This document shows positions 1-7,881 of a stretch of 30,968 bases of DNA, piece by piece. Numbering within the stretch: position 1 is the stretch's first letter; each line of letters begins with the position of its first letter. A program made the translations under genes and the position numbers. The notes under the pieces were generated by a model, which made no database searches, had not been told where the DNA came from, and was given only the letters and a program-made list of their open reading frames with translations. This stretch comes from a virus, in IMG/VR virus record IMGVR_UViG_3300037963_005455, positions 1-30,968 of that record. One strand, 5' to 3'.

Positions 1-302
1 AAAAAGCTTTAACTATTTATGGTGACGGAAGTAAGGAGAGAGACTTTACCCATGTTGATGATATAGTTGACGGTTTAATTAAGATATGGGAAACAGAAAG
101 TTATGGAATAATTTTTGAACTAGGAAGAGGCAGAAAGTTTTCTCTAAACGAAGCGGCGAGGCTTTATAAACCATCATTTGGGATAACTTACCTTGAAGAC
201 AAAAAGGGGGAGGCGCAAAGTGTTGAATGTAATGCTGAGCTAGCTAAAACACATCTAAACTGGGAAGCAAAAAAGAATTTAGAAGATTGGATTAAAAAAT
301 GA
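1..302 (+). CDS. NDP-sugar epimerase/dehydratase (SDR), C-terminal part
   Basis: Partial: the reading frame is open from base 3 to the TGA at 300-302, so about 99 C-terminal residues are visible and the 5' end lies before the window. The segment GDGSKERDFTHVDDIVDGL is the signature that follows the substrate-binding region of extended SDR sugar-nucleotide epimerases/dehydratases (UDP-glucose 4-epimerase type). ELGRGRKFSLNEAARLY matches the later 'nvG.g...s..e' block. The catalytic YxxxK and the NAD-binding GxxGxxG must lie upstream, so the substrate cannot be assigned. The stop overlaps the next start as ATGA, so it is translationally coupled to the GDP-mannose dehydratase. It probably makes or interconverts a nucleotide sugar in the cytoplasm. 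Confidence 0.85.
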   Translation, partial: KALTIYGDGSKERDFTHVDDIVDGLIKIWETESYGIIFELGRGRKFSLNEAARLYKPSFGITYLEDKKGEAQSVECNAELAKTHLNWEAKKNLEDWIKK

Positions 303-1339
303 AAAAAATAATTATTACAGGAGTAACAGGTCAAGACGGTAGCCATATGGCTGACTATTTATTGAAAAATACGGAACACACAATTATCGGAGGAGTGCGT
401 AGGTTAAGCGTAAAAAACCATCAAAACATTGAACACCTTTTAAATAATTCTAGATTTTTTCTTATTGATTTAGACGTAACAGACCCTCAAAACACACAAA
501 AAGTAATCTCAGAGCATAAGCCTGATTACTTTATTAATTTTGCAGCCAACTCTTTTGTCGGCAGTAGTTGGGACATGCCCTTTAATCACATGCAAACTAA
601 TTGTATGTCTGTTTTACATCAATTGGAAGCAATTCGTCATCATGCCCCGTATTGCAGATACTATAACGCAGGTAGTTCTGAAGAATTTGGAGATGTAATC
701 ACAGCACCTCAATCAGAAGAACATCCTCTACGACCTAGAAGCCCATATGGAGCGTCTAAATGTGCTGCTAGACATTTGGTCAAAGTTTACAGAGAATCTT
801 ATGATATATATGCCGTTCAAGGTTGGCTTTTCAATCACGAAGGAACCAGAAGAGGGGAAGAGTTTGTTACAAGAAAAATTACAAAGAATGTTTCTCGTAT
901 CGCTGATGAGTTTGCGCGTAAAGAATATTTTGAACCTCTAAAATTAGGAAATGTAGACTCTAAAAGAGATTGGAGTGACGCAGAAGATTTTATTAATGGG
1001 ATCTGGCTAATGTTAAATCAAGATAGAGGCAATACAGATGACTATGTTTTATCCTCTGACGAAACTCATACAATCAGAGAATTTGTTGAAGAAGCCTTTA
1101 ATTTTGCTGGGTTTCACAGATCAATGTGTAGATGGGAGGGGGAGGGAGATACCACTAAGTATTATCATGGCAACGACCTGTTAATGGAGGTTGATCCTCA
1201 GTTTTATCGTCCAGCAGAGGTAGACCTGCTTTTAGGCGATTCAACAAGAGCTAGGAAAGAATTGGGTTGGCAACCAAAAACTAATTTTATTCAGTTGGTT
1301 AACAAAATGGTTAAACATGACATGGAGCTATTGACTTAG
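299..1339 (+). CDS. gmd: GDP-mannose 4,6-dehydratase
   Basis: 346 aa, the usual length for the family. It converts GDP-D-mannose to GDP-4-keto-6-deoxymannose, precursor of GDP-fucose, GDP-rhamnose and perosamine-type sugars. Seen: the dinucleotide-binding GVTGQDG at residues 8-14; SSEEF at 126-130, the Ser/Thr-Glu catalytic block; Y150 and K154 of the YxxxK pair in SPYGASK; and LFNHEGTRRGEEFVTRK at about 177-193, near-diagnostic for Gmd (usual form LFNHESPRRGETFVTRK). The start is the ATG at 299, overlapping the upstream stop as ATGA. No reductase (fucose or rhamnose synthase) follows in this window, though the truncated SDR upstream could be one. Family assignment is firm; the final sugar is unknown. 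Confidence 0.93.
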   Translation: MKKIIITGVTGQDGSHMADYLLKNTEHTIIGGVRRLSVKNHQNIEHLLNNSRFFLIDLDVTDPQNTQKVISEHKPDYFINFAANSFVGSSWDMPFNHMQTNCMSVLHQLEAIRHHAPYCRYYNAGSSEEFGDVITAPQSEEHPLRPRSPYGASKCAARHLVKVYRESYDIYAVQGWLFNHEGTRRGEEFVTRKITKNVSRIADEFARKEYFEPLKLGNVDSKRDWSDAEDFINGIWLMLNQDRGNTDDYVLSSDETHTIREFVEEAFNFAGFHRSMCRWEGEGDTTKYYHGNDLLMEVDPQFYRPAEVDLLLGDSTRARKELGWQPKTNFIQLVNKMVKHDMELLT

Positions 1340-1364
1340 CTTTTTATGCAGTTATACTGACTGT
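1331..1364 (+). promoter_or_regulatory. sigma70-like promoter, leaderless type
   Basis: TTGACT (1331-1336), a 16-bp spacer and TATACT (1353-1358) are followed after 6 nt by the ATG at 1365, so the expected transcription start falls on the start codon. The -35 box lies inside the last codons of the dehydratase gene. An imperfect inverted repeat (ATGCAGT at 1346-1352 and ACTGTAT at 1360-1366) brackets the -10 box and could be an operator. The promoter would drive the replication block. Confidence 0.6.
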
Positions 1365-1808
1365 ATGCCAAGAGGTAAAAAGTCATGCCCATCCTGTAAC
1401 GCTCTGCTCGGAGCTAGGGTTAAGGTTTGTGATTGTGGACATGAGTTTTTGCCGAAAGCAAAAAAACAAACTAAGCCTTTCTTTAAAGAAAGAAAAGAAT
1501 TTTTAAAACGTATGCTTGGCGGCTCAAAGCCTACAAATTACGTTTTTGAAATGTCTACTGTGACAAAGATTTTTGCACAGTTTGATAATGATCTAAACTT
1601 TTTGACCAAGGTTAAGCCTCCTTTTGAATTAAAAGGCACTATTAAATATTTTTTAACCAAAGATGGAAGAGAATATTTAAGCAAAAAATACAAGGAATTT
1701 AACTACAAACCCCCAGAGAAGGATAAATTTGTTGACACTGGCACAAAAGTCGGGGAAGATACGTTAAAGAAGAAGACTAGAACACTAAGAGATTTTTTAA
1801 ATGACTAA
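1365..1808 (+). CDS. zinc-ribbon protein of unknown function
   Basis: 147 aa, not recognised as a named family. The N-terminus carries a zinc-ribbon-like motif, CPSC (residues 8-11) and CDCGHEF (22-28), resembling small rubredoxin-type knuckles. The remainder is Lys-rich, with alternating basic and aromatic residues that would suit nucleic-acid binding, but no catalytic motif is visible. It is the first gene after a promoter whose -10 box lies 6 nt upstream of the ATG, and it overlaps the recombinase gene by 8 nt (ATGACTAA). That placement at the head of the replication operon suggests an early DNA- or RNA-binding role, which is inference only. Confidence 0.75.
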   Translation: MPRGKKSCPSCNALLGARVKVCDCGHEFLPKAKKQTKPFFKERKEFLKRMLGGSKPTNYVFEMSTVTKIFAQFDNDLNFLTKVKPPFELKGTIKYFLTKDGREYLSKKYKEFNYKPPEKDKFVDTGTKVGEDTLKKKTRTLRDFLND

Positions 1809-2925
1809 AATGAAGAAGAAAAGCGGATCAAAGGATTATACAGAGGCATTCCTCAAATCAAACAAAGACTACCACTACAATTTAGAAGAAGGAGCAGAAC
1901 CATATCTAGTTTCGAGTGGATCTATGATTCTTGATCACGTTCTGGGTGGTGGTTTTGGTTCTGGTTTACATAGGTTTATTGGGGCTAACGAAGGAGGCAA
2001 AACAAATGAGGCTCTGCATGTTATGCACAACATGCTTAAAACTGTAGAAAATTCTAAAGGGCTTTTCGTAATGGCCGAAGGGAGACTCAGCCAAGAAATT
2101 AAAGATAGAGCAGGTATTAAATTTGTTCATTCAGCAGAAGATTGGGATGTGGGGACATGCTTAGTTCTTGAGTGCCACATCATGGATACTATGATCGACT
2201 TTCTCAGAGGTCTGCTAAAGAACAATCCAGACAAAGAGAAATTTTGTATTGTAATCGACAGCATGGATGGGTTGATTACAAAAGAAGATTTAGAAAAAGG
2301 ATCTTCTGATGCTAGAAAGGTAGCAGGAGGAGCTTTGATGACCTCTGATTTCTTGAAGAGGGTGAGTTTAGGCATGAGTAAATTTGGTCACCTGTGCATT
2401 ATGATTTCTCAAGTCAGATCAAGCATCACTACTAGCATGTATGCTAAACAAGACCCGAACAATCAAACAGACAGTAGCGGTGGAAATGCAATTTTGCATT
2501 ACCCAGACTGGATTCTCCAATTTAAAAAACAAAATAAAGGAGACAAGATTCTAGAAAAGCCAACAGAGCAAATCACGCCAGATAACAAAATTTACGGACA
2601 TAATGCCAAGGTTCTGATTTTAAAATCAACCAATGAGGCGACAGGTCAAATTGTGACCTACCCAATAAAGCACGGGCGTAAAAATGGCAGATCCATTTGG
2701 CTTGAGAGAGAAGTTGTTGACATGCTTTTAATGTGGGGCTACCTAGAAAAGTCAGGAGCTTGGATTAAATTGGATGAAAAGGTAAAAACTTACCTGAAGG
2801 AGAATAAAATCGAAACAAAAGATTCTTATCAAGGAATTAAAGCTGTGTATGAGTTTTTAGAGTCAGATGAAAAAATCACTTCACTTCTTGTTGACTTTGT
2901 AAAAGAAAATATTCTTAAGCAATGA
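1801..2925 (+). CDS. RecA/UvsX-like recombinase
   Basis: 374 aa. ATP-dependent strand-exchange protein of the RecA superfamily. Seen: Walker A GANEGGKT at residues 61-68; AEGR at 92-95, in the region of the RecA catalytic Glu; Walker B CIVIDS at 149-154; ISQVRSS at 202-208, matching the RecA 'NQ.R' sensor element of the L1 region; and GGNAILHYPDW at 227-237, matching the GGxAL...Y block after loop L2. The C-terminal ~90 residues differ from bacterial RecA and are closer in length to phage UvsX. It overlaps the upstream gene by 8 nt and the downstream nuclease by 4 nt (ATGA). In phages this protein drives recombination-dependent replication and repair; here it sits directly before helicase and primase, which fits. 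Confidence 0.88.
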   Translation: MTKMKKKSGSKDYTEAFLKSNKDYHYNLEEGAEPYLVSSGSMILDHVLGGGFGSGLHRFIGANEGGKTNEALHVMHNMLKTVENSKGLFVMAEGRLSQEIKDRAGIKFVHSAEDWDVGTCLVLECHIMDTMIDFLRGLLKNNPDKEKFCIVIDSMDGLITKEDLEKGSSDARKVAGGALMTSDFLKRVSLGMSKFGHLCIMISQVRSSITTSMYAKQDPNNQTDSSGGNAILHYPDWILQFKKQNKGDKILEKPTEQITPDNKIYGHNAKVLILKSTNEATGQIVTYPIKHGRKNGRSIWLEREVVDMLLMWGYLEKSGAWIKLDEKVKTYLKENKIETKDSYQGIKAVYEFLESDEKITSLLVDFVKENILKQ

Positions 2926-3338
2926 TATTTCTATGTTCCAACGGCAGAGAGAGAAAAATAAAAAATGTCAGTAAATACCTTATTGATTGGGACTCTGGTT
3001 GTAAAAGCGGAATACAGAAAGATGTAAAAACCCAAATAAAACCATACTGGTTTGCAGATGTAGTCTTTGAAGAGTTTCCTGTAGCTGGAACTAGAATGAG
3101 CCTAGACTTTTACAACTCTACGCAAAAAATAGCTATAGAAGTAGACGGAAACCAACACTATAGGTATAATCAGTTTTTTCATTCCAACTCTAGGCAAAAG
3201 TTCCTACACCAGTTGCATAGAGATGAAAAAAAAGAATACTTTTGTGAAATTAACAAAATAAAACTAATCAGGGTTTTAGAGTCAGATGTTTTAGATTCTG
3301 AAAAATACCCTGAAAGCTTAATAAAACTTTTAAAATGA
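2922..3338 (+). CDS. PD-(D/E)XK endonuclease, VSR/DUF559-like
   Basis: 138 aa. The core (RMSLDFYN, then KIAIEVDGNQHY) gives D62, E73 and D75 followed by Gly, a pattern typical of Vsr/DUF559-type restriction-fold nucleases (D-x(10-14)-E-x-D/K). A later block R100, D101, K103-K104 and KLIRVLESD at 114-122 also fits the family, where 'D..K......g..v.rv' closes the fold. The start is the ATG at 2922, overlapping the recombinase stop as ATGA. In an operon with recombinase, helicase and primase it could be a junction-resolving or repair nuclease. It might instead be a homing-type nuclease, but no interrupted gene is apparent. Fold call moderate; substrate unknown. Confidence 0.7.
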   Translation: MIFLCSNGRERKIKNVSKYLIDWDSGCKSGIQKDVKTQIKPYWFADVVFEEFPVAGTRMSLDFYNSTQKIAIEVDGNQHYRYNQFFHSNSRQKFLHQLHRDEKKEYFCEINKIKLIRVLESDVLDSEKYPESLIKLLK

Positions 3339-3565
3339 AATTGCAAGATGACGATCAACAAGGTTTACCCCAAACCTTACTCGATAAGATTTATGACTCG
3401 ACAGGTTCTGCTAATGGTGGTAATCGTGGGTTCTTGTTGCTTTACGTTGACAAGAATGGATGCCCGAGTATGACCACTAAAACAGAAAATCCTTGTGTAG
3501 AAATGGCTCTTAGCAAACTAATAGAAATGGCCATGTCTAAAAAAGAGAATGATTTAGAACTATGA
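3335..3565 (+). CDS. small hypothetical protein
   Basis: 76 aa, not recognised. It is held by ATGA overlaps on both sides (3335-3338 with the nuclease, 3562-3565 with the helicase), which strongly supports that it is translated as part of the replication operon. No transmembrane segment, Cys pair or catalytic motif is visible; the C-terminal half is predicted helical (MALSKLIEMAMSKKEND). A small accessory role in replication is possible from position alone. Confidence 0.7.
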   Translation: MKLQDDDQQGLPQTLLDKIYDSTGSANGGNRGFLLLYVDKNGCPSMTTKTENPCVEMALSKLIEMAMSKKENDLEL

Positions 3566-5100
3566 TATTTTCCTACGATTTAGAAAAGAAAGTTCTAAGT
3601 GGTTTACTACAACACCAGCACAAATGGGAAGAGGTATCTAGCTTTCTCAATGAAAGTGATTTTTACTCTGAAGATTCAAAGGTAAATGTCTCAATATTTA
3701 AACTGTTAAAAAATGCATTAAATAACGCAGAAGATATTGACGAAACAATTCTGGTTCAAAGGATTCAACAGCTTAAGGTAAGCTTTCCTGACAGCATTGA
3801 CATAGGAGAATATATTTTTTCCCTAGCTTTCTATAAGATTACAGAAAAGATTTTAATTTCCTCTGTAAGAGAGCTTAAAAAATACACTGCTCGCAGAGAG
3901 ATATACAATAGCTGCAAGAAGGTGGCTTCATTTGTAAAAAGCGCCGATCCCAACTTAAAATATGGAGAACTGATAGAGCAATCAGATCAACTCTATAATA
4001 AAAACATAAAAGATTTTGAGATGACAGAAACTGGGCCTGTCAACCTCTTTGAGATGATGGAGGAGGTTGTGGAGGAAAGAGGCAACAATCCAGTAGAGGA
4101 CTTCGGGATGCTTGGCCCTCACCCTAGAATGAATGAAATGTATGGTTCATTGCTACTCGCTGGCAATATATCAGTGATTGTAGCTCGCTCAGGGGTGGGT
4201 AAAACAAACTTCTGTATGGATTTTACGACAAAGGCATCTGCTGAGCATGACGTTCCTGTGCTTCATTTCGATAACGGTGAAATGAGCGAAGAAGAGCTTA
4301 TTTTTAGGCAGTGTTCCGCTATGACAGGCATACCTGTTTGGCTTTTGCAGACAGGCAAGTGGAGAACAACAGCATACAAGGACTGGTCCGTAGACGAAGT
4401 GGTTGCAAAGGTTAGATCTGCTTGGTCAAAAATAAAAAACATGAAGTTTTATTATGAGAATGTGGCTGGTCTGTCTCCTGACGAAATGTGTTCTCTCTTA
4501 AAGAGATTTTATTTCTCAAAGATTGGCAGAGGCAACCCACTAATTTTTAGCTTCGATTATATTAAAAGTGATTTTGGCAGCATTGGAAAAGTTGATGGTT
4601 GGCAACAAGTTTCCTACATGGTTCACAAGTTCAAACAAACAATTCATCGCGATTTAGCTTTTGACGGCAAACCTTGCGTATCAATGATCACTTCTGTGCA
4701 ATCTAATAGGCTTGGTATCACCAACAATAGGAACGCTGGTTCAATTGTAGACGACGAAAGCGTGGTTTCCTTGTCTGACGGCATTACTCAGTTTTGCTCT
4801 CATTTGTTTCTACTTCGCAGAAAAGTTGCAGACGAAATCCATGAGGAAGGTTCTAACTTTGGAACTCATAAATTAATAAACCTTAAGTCTAGGCATTTAG
4901 GAAAGAGCGCATTAAGGGCGATACATCCAGTAGAAATGCCAGACGGGACAAAGAAGCAAAATTTTATTAATTTAAATATAGAAAACTTTAGAATTACTGA
5001 ATGTGGAGACTTGCAAGATGTGGTGGATGCATTCAATGGAGAAGGCGTAGAGGTTAGAACAAACGAGGTAGAAGAAATACCAATCAACCTTAGAGACTAA
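3562..5100 (+). CDS. DnaB-like replicative helicase
   Basis: 512 aa, hexameric 5'-3' helicase of the DnaB/gp41 class. The N-terminal ~110 residues (DLEKKVLSGLLQH..., ESDFY...) match the DnaB N-terminal helical domain that contacts primase. The RecA-fold motor carries Walker A ARSGVGKT at residues 208-215 (first Gly replaced by Ala, as is common in DnaB), NGEMSEEEL at 238-246 corresponding to the 'SLEMS' motif with its catalytic Glu, Walker B LIFSFDY at 327-333, and a VQS polar element in SMITSVQSNR. It is followed with a 1-nt overlap (TAATG) by the primase gene, the usual helicase/primase pairing. The phage therefore need not recruit host DnaB. No helicase-loader gene is evident nearby. Confidence 0.85.
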   Translation: MIFSYDLEKKVLSGLLQHQHKWEEVSSFLNESDFYSEDSKVNVSIFKLLKNALNNAEDIDETILVQRIQQLKVSFPDSIDIGEYIFSLAFYKITEKILISSVRELKKYTARREIYNSCKKVASFVKSADPNLKYGELIEQSDQLYNKNIKDFEMTETGPVNLFEMMEEVVEERGNNPVEDFGMLGPHPRMNEMYGSLLLAGNISVIVARSGVGKTNFCMDFTTKASAEHDVPVLHFDNGEMSEEELIFRQCSAMTGIPVWLLQTGKWRTTAYKDWSVDEVVAKVRSAWSKIKNMKFYYENVAGLSPDEMCSLLKRFYFSKIGRGNPLIFSFDYIKSDFGSIGKVDGWQQVSYMVHKFKQTIHRDLAFDGKPCVSMITSVQSNRLGITNNRNAGSIVDDESVVSLSDGITQFCSHLFLLRRKVADEIHEEGSNFGTHKLINLKSRHLGKSALRAIHPVEMPDGTKKQNFINLNIENFRITECGDLQDVVDAFNGEGVEVRTNEVEEIPINLRD

Positions 5101-6146
5101 TGGATTACAAAGAGGTCTTGGAAAACCTTGGGTATCGCCTCAAGGATCATGGCTCATACTGGAGAACTAACGCAGTATATAGGGCTGGAGACAACTCCAC
5201 AGCACTTCAAATCTACAAGGACACTGGAGTCTGGAAAGACTATGTAGAAGACTCTCAGTTTATGCCCTTTGAAGCTCTCCTACAAAAAACCCTAAACACA
5301 AAAGACCCCAATGCAGTAAAGCATTATTTAAAGGACAATGGTGTAAATATAGGTGCGAGAATAAAACAAAAACACTTATTGAAAGAGGAGAAAACATATT
5401 CAGCTAAAGTTCTAACAAAGCTTTTACCTCATCACGATTTTTACCTAGAGAAAGGTATAAGTAAGGAAACCCTTGAGGATTTTAAGTGCGGGTTAGCTAT
5501 GTCTGGTAAAATGTATCAAAGGGTCATATTCCCTATTTTCAGGAAAGACGGCAGAATACATGGGTTTTCTGGCAGAAAAGTTACTAGTGATGATAGACCC
5601 AAGTGGTTGCATATGGGGAAGTCATCAGGTTGGTTTTTCCCGTATTACAATATTGATAAAGTCCAAAAAGCTATAGAAGAAAAAGAAGCGGTTCACATTG
5701 TAGAGTCTGTAGGAGACTGTTTATCTCTATATAACAACGGCATAAAAAATGTTCTTGTTTCCTTTGGCTTGAATATTTCTCCAAAATTTATAGCAAGATT
5801 ATCTTTGTTGCCTATAAAAAAAGTTTTTGTGTCTTTTAATAACGATCACACATCTTCTGTTAATAGAGGGTTCGAAGGGGCAATTAAATCTATTTTTAAA
5901 TTAGTCGAGTCGATTGACTTTGATAAGATATACTTTATTCCCCCTGAAGAGAATGATTTTGGGGAGATGACTAAAGATCAAATAGAAAAATACGCTTCAG
6001 ATTGCTATAATATACAACATCAAGAATCCATAGGGCAAGTTATTGAAATTGCTAAAAAAATGGACAGTAGGGGTGTAAACAAAAATTTTTCTTCTTCTCT
6101 TAAAAAATTAATAAAGAAGAATAACTTTCATTATGGAGGCTTCTGA
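5100..6146 (+). CDS. DNA primase with TOPRIM domain, zinc-less N-terminus
   Basis: 348 aa. DnaG-type primase synthesising RNA primers next to the helicase gene. The middle/C-terminal half shows a catalytic-core pattern (VIFPIFRKDGRIHGFSGR at about 142-159) followed by a TOPRIM: VESVGDCLSL at 201-210 with E202, then VSFGLNIS, and FVSFNNDH at 243-250 where the usual DxD appears as N-N-D. The N-terminus (SYWRTNAVYR, then LQIYKDTGVWKDYVED) has the layout of the CHC2 zinc-ribbon but lacks the Cys/His ligands. It starts at the ATG overlapping the helicase stop and ends 14 nt inside the next gene. The family is sound; whether the altered TOPRIM acidic set is fully active cannot be told from the sequence. 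Confidence 0.8.
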   Translation: MDYKEVLENLGYRLKDHGSYWRTNAVYRAGDNSTALQIYKDTGVWKDYVEDSQFMPFEALLQKTLNTKDPNAVKHYLKDNGVNIGARIKQKHLLKEEKTYSAKVLTKLLPHHDFYLEKGISKETLEDFKCGLAMSGKMYQRVIFPIFRKDGRIHGFSGRKVTSDDRPKWLHMGKSSGWFFPYYNIDKVQKAIEEKEAVHIVESVGDCLSLYNNGIKNVLVSFGLNISPKFIARLSLLPIKKVFVSFNNDHTSSVNRGFEGAIKSIFKLVESIDFDKIYFIPPEENDFGEMTKDQIEKYASDCYNIQHQESIGQVIEIAKKMDSRGVNKNFSSSLKKLIKKNNFHYGGF

Positions 6147-7173
6147 AAATAAACCGCTTTCAGCGTCACGAATAAAGACACTCCAAATGTGCTCTTGGCA
6201 GTATTGGTGCAAATATCACCTTAAACTTCCTGACAAGGCTAACGAAGGCAGTTTGCGCGGAACTATTTGCCATGCTGTTTTCGAAAACCTAGGAAACCCA
6301 AAACACAAAAAACACTATACTCGCATAATTAAAACTCAAAACGCTTTCGCGTCGCCTCCTGTAAAAAGGATGATAGAGGCATATGCTAAAAAGCATAATA
6401 TAGACGATTTTGAGAATATGGATTTGATAAATCAAATGACGGTAGAGGGTCTTAACTATGACTTCTTCGGAGACAAAGACGGCAAACCGACCAAATCTAT
6501 AAGTGAAAAAGATTTTGATATATCTGTAAACGAAGAAGGTAAAAATTATCGCATACTTGGGTTTATTGATAAGCTTTTTTTATTCAAAAGAAAAAAAATC
6601 GCCCTCATAAGAGACTTTAAAACATCTAAGCAAATATTTTCAGGTAAAGAGTATACTGATAACATGCAAAACTTAATGTATTGTTTAGCAGTTAAACACT
6701 TATACCCAGAATTTCTTAAGAGAAAAATGGAGTTCTTGTTCGTCAAGTTCGATTGCAATAATGATGGATGTTGTGAAATGGAACCGTTACCTGATGATGA
6801 GTTAGAAGGCTTTGAGTATTTTTTAACAGAAGTTCAGCAAATTATTAATAATTTTAATGAAGTTTCAGCATCTAAAAATTTAGCTTACGATAAAGGCTAT
6901 CTAGGTAGAGATGATGGGTTTGCTGGCAGGGTAGTTTGTGGCAGAGCAGAATATGCAGGGCAACTGAAGAAAGATGGAACTCCAATGTGGCATTGTCCTT
7001 TTAAGTTCCCTAGAGAATTTTACGCTTTAGTGGACAAAGATGGTATTAGAGTCGCATCTGCCGACCTTAAAAAAGATCTAAAGGATAAGGAAAGCAAGGA
7101 CTTGAGGATAGAAAAGGTCAAATATGAAGGATGCCCCGCTTTTTCATTTGACAAGCCAATGGAGCTTCTGTAA
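6133..7173 (+). CDS. RecB/Cas4-like PD-(D/E)XK nuclease, possible Fe-S protein
   Basis: 346 aa. Seen: LSASRIKTLQMCSWQYW (residues 9-25), the N-terminal 'S.s.l..f..CP..y' block of RecB-family exonucleases; G43-T-I-C-H47, the His of motif I; GFIDK with D146; DFKT with D161 and K163; and QNLMY with Q179, the full H-D-DxK-Q(xxxY) set. Four cysteines, C20 and C269, C288, C334, could form the Fe-S cluster known in Cas4/AddB-type enzymes, but the C-terminal spacing is looser than the usual CxxC-x(5-7)-C. It probably acts in DNA end processing beside the recombinase, helicase and polymerase. It overlaps the primase gene by 14 nt. Nothing CRISPR-related is nearby, so a Cas4 role in spacer acquisition is unlikely. 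Confidence 0.8.
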   Translation: MEASENKPLSASRIKTLQMCSWQYWCKYHLKLPDKANEGSLRGTICHAVFENLGNPKHKKHYTRIIKTQNAFASPPVKRMIEAYAKKHNIDDFENMDLINQMTVEGLNYDFFGDKDGKPTKSISEKDFDISVNEEGKNYRILGFIDKLFLFKRKKIALIRDFKTSKQIFSGKEYTDNMQNLMYCLAVKHLYPEFLKRKMEFLFVKFDCNNDGCCEMEPLPDDELEGFEYFLTEVQQIINNFNEVSASKNLAYDKGYLGRDDGFAGRVVCGRAEYAGQLKKDGTPMWHCPFKFPREFYALVDKDGIRVASADLKKDLKDKESKDLRIEKVKYEGCPAFSFDKPMELL

Positions 7174-7182
7174 AGTGCAGGA

Positions 7183-7881
7183 GTGATTCCCTTATTTAAA
7201 AGCACCTTCAGTATAGGTCGATCTTTACTCAGAGTTGAGGATCTTGTTGACATTGCTCAAAGCGGAGATGTCAAGAAGATGATATTAGTAGAAGATAATT
7301 TCTACGGCTTTAGGGTTATTAATCAAGCGTTTCTCCACGCTGAAATCCCTATGGTCTACGGAGTAAGACTACCAGTTGTTCAATCTAATTTATCAGAAAA
7401 GCCAAGCAAATTAATCTTCTTCCCTAAGAATAATAAAGGGGTTGGGGTTGTTAGAAATCTTTATACAAAATGCTACACTAGCGAAGGGGAATGCCTTCAT
7501 TTATCAGATATTGAAAAAGGTCAACTAGACGAAGTTAGTATTGGAGTTCCTTTTTACGACTCCTATATTTTTAACAATATTTTTAATTTTGGTCTTTGCG
7601 ATTTATCTTTAGATGACTTTGATCATTTTTACATGGAAGAAAACAATAAACACCCCTTTGATTTTCAGATAAGCTCAGCACTAAAAAAACTAAAAGTCAA
7701 AACAGAAAAGTGCAAAAGCATATATTATAGAAATAAAGACGACTTTGAAGCATTCCAAATGTATAAAGCTGTTTGCAATAGAAAACAGGGCAGAGTTCCT
7801 ACCTTCAGCAACCCTCGCCTCAATGATTTTTCCTCCAACGAATTTTGCTACGAATCATATTTAGAAAATGTTGCCAAGTAA
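7183..7881 (+). CDS. stand-alone PHP domain of DNA polymerase III alpha (degenerate)
   Basis: 232 aa with a GTG start at 7183, the only start between the preceding in-frame stop and the conserved region. An AGGAG lies at 7179-7183, too close to serve it normally, so initiation is unusual. The order STFSIGRSLLRVEDLVDIAQ, ILVEDNFYGFRVINQAF, AEIPMVYGVRLPVV follows the N-terminal PHP domain of DnaE/PolC ('HSxFSlldG...i..lv..A', 'aitDh.n..g...fy', 'giKpI.G.e..v'). The metal-binding HxH is replaced by F5-K-S, so phosphoesterase or proofreading activity of the PHP is probably lost. The C-terminus (FSNPRLNDFSSNEFCYESY) matches the end of DnaE PHP regions. The gene overlaps the exonuclease gene by 14 nt. 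It is likely a structural subunit completing the split polymerase. Confidence 0.75.
   Translation: MIPLFKSTFSIGRSLLRVEDLVDIAQSGDVKKMILVEDNFYGFRVINQAFLHAEIPMVYGVRLPVVQSNLSEKPSKLIFFPKNNKGVGVVRNLYTKCYTSEGECLHLSDIEKGQLDEVSIGVPFYDSYIFNNIFNFGLCDLSLDDFDHFYMEENNKHPFDFQISSALKKLKVKTEKCKSIYYRNKDDFEAFQMYKAVCNRKQGRVPTFSNPRLNDFSSNEFCYESYLENVAK

Noticed and set aside
747-941. 64-aa open frame inside the GDP-mannose dehydratase gene
   Set aside because: Wholly contained in a gene with firm family motifs; it has no start signal or recognisable product.
6133-7173. Cas4 of a CRISPR system
   Set aside because: No repeats, other cas genes or array are visible; the replication context favours a recombination or end-processing nuclease.
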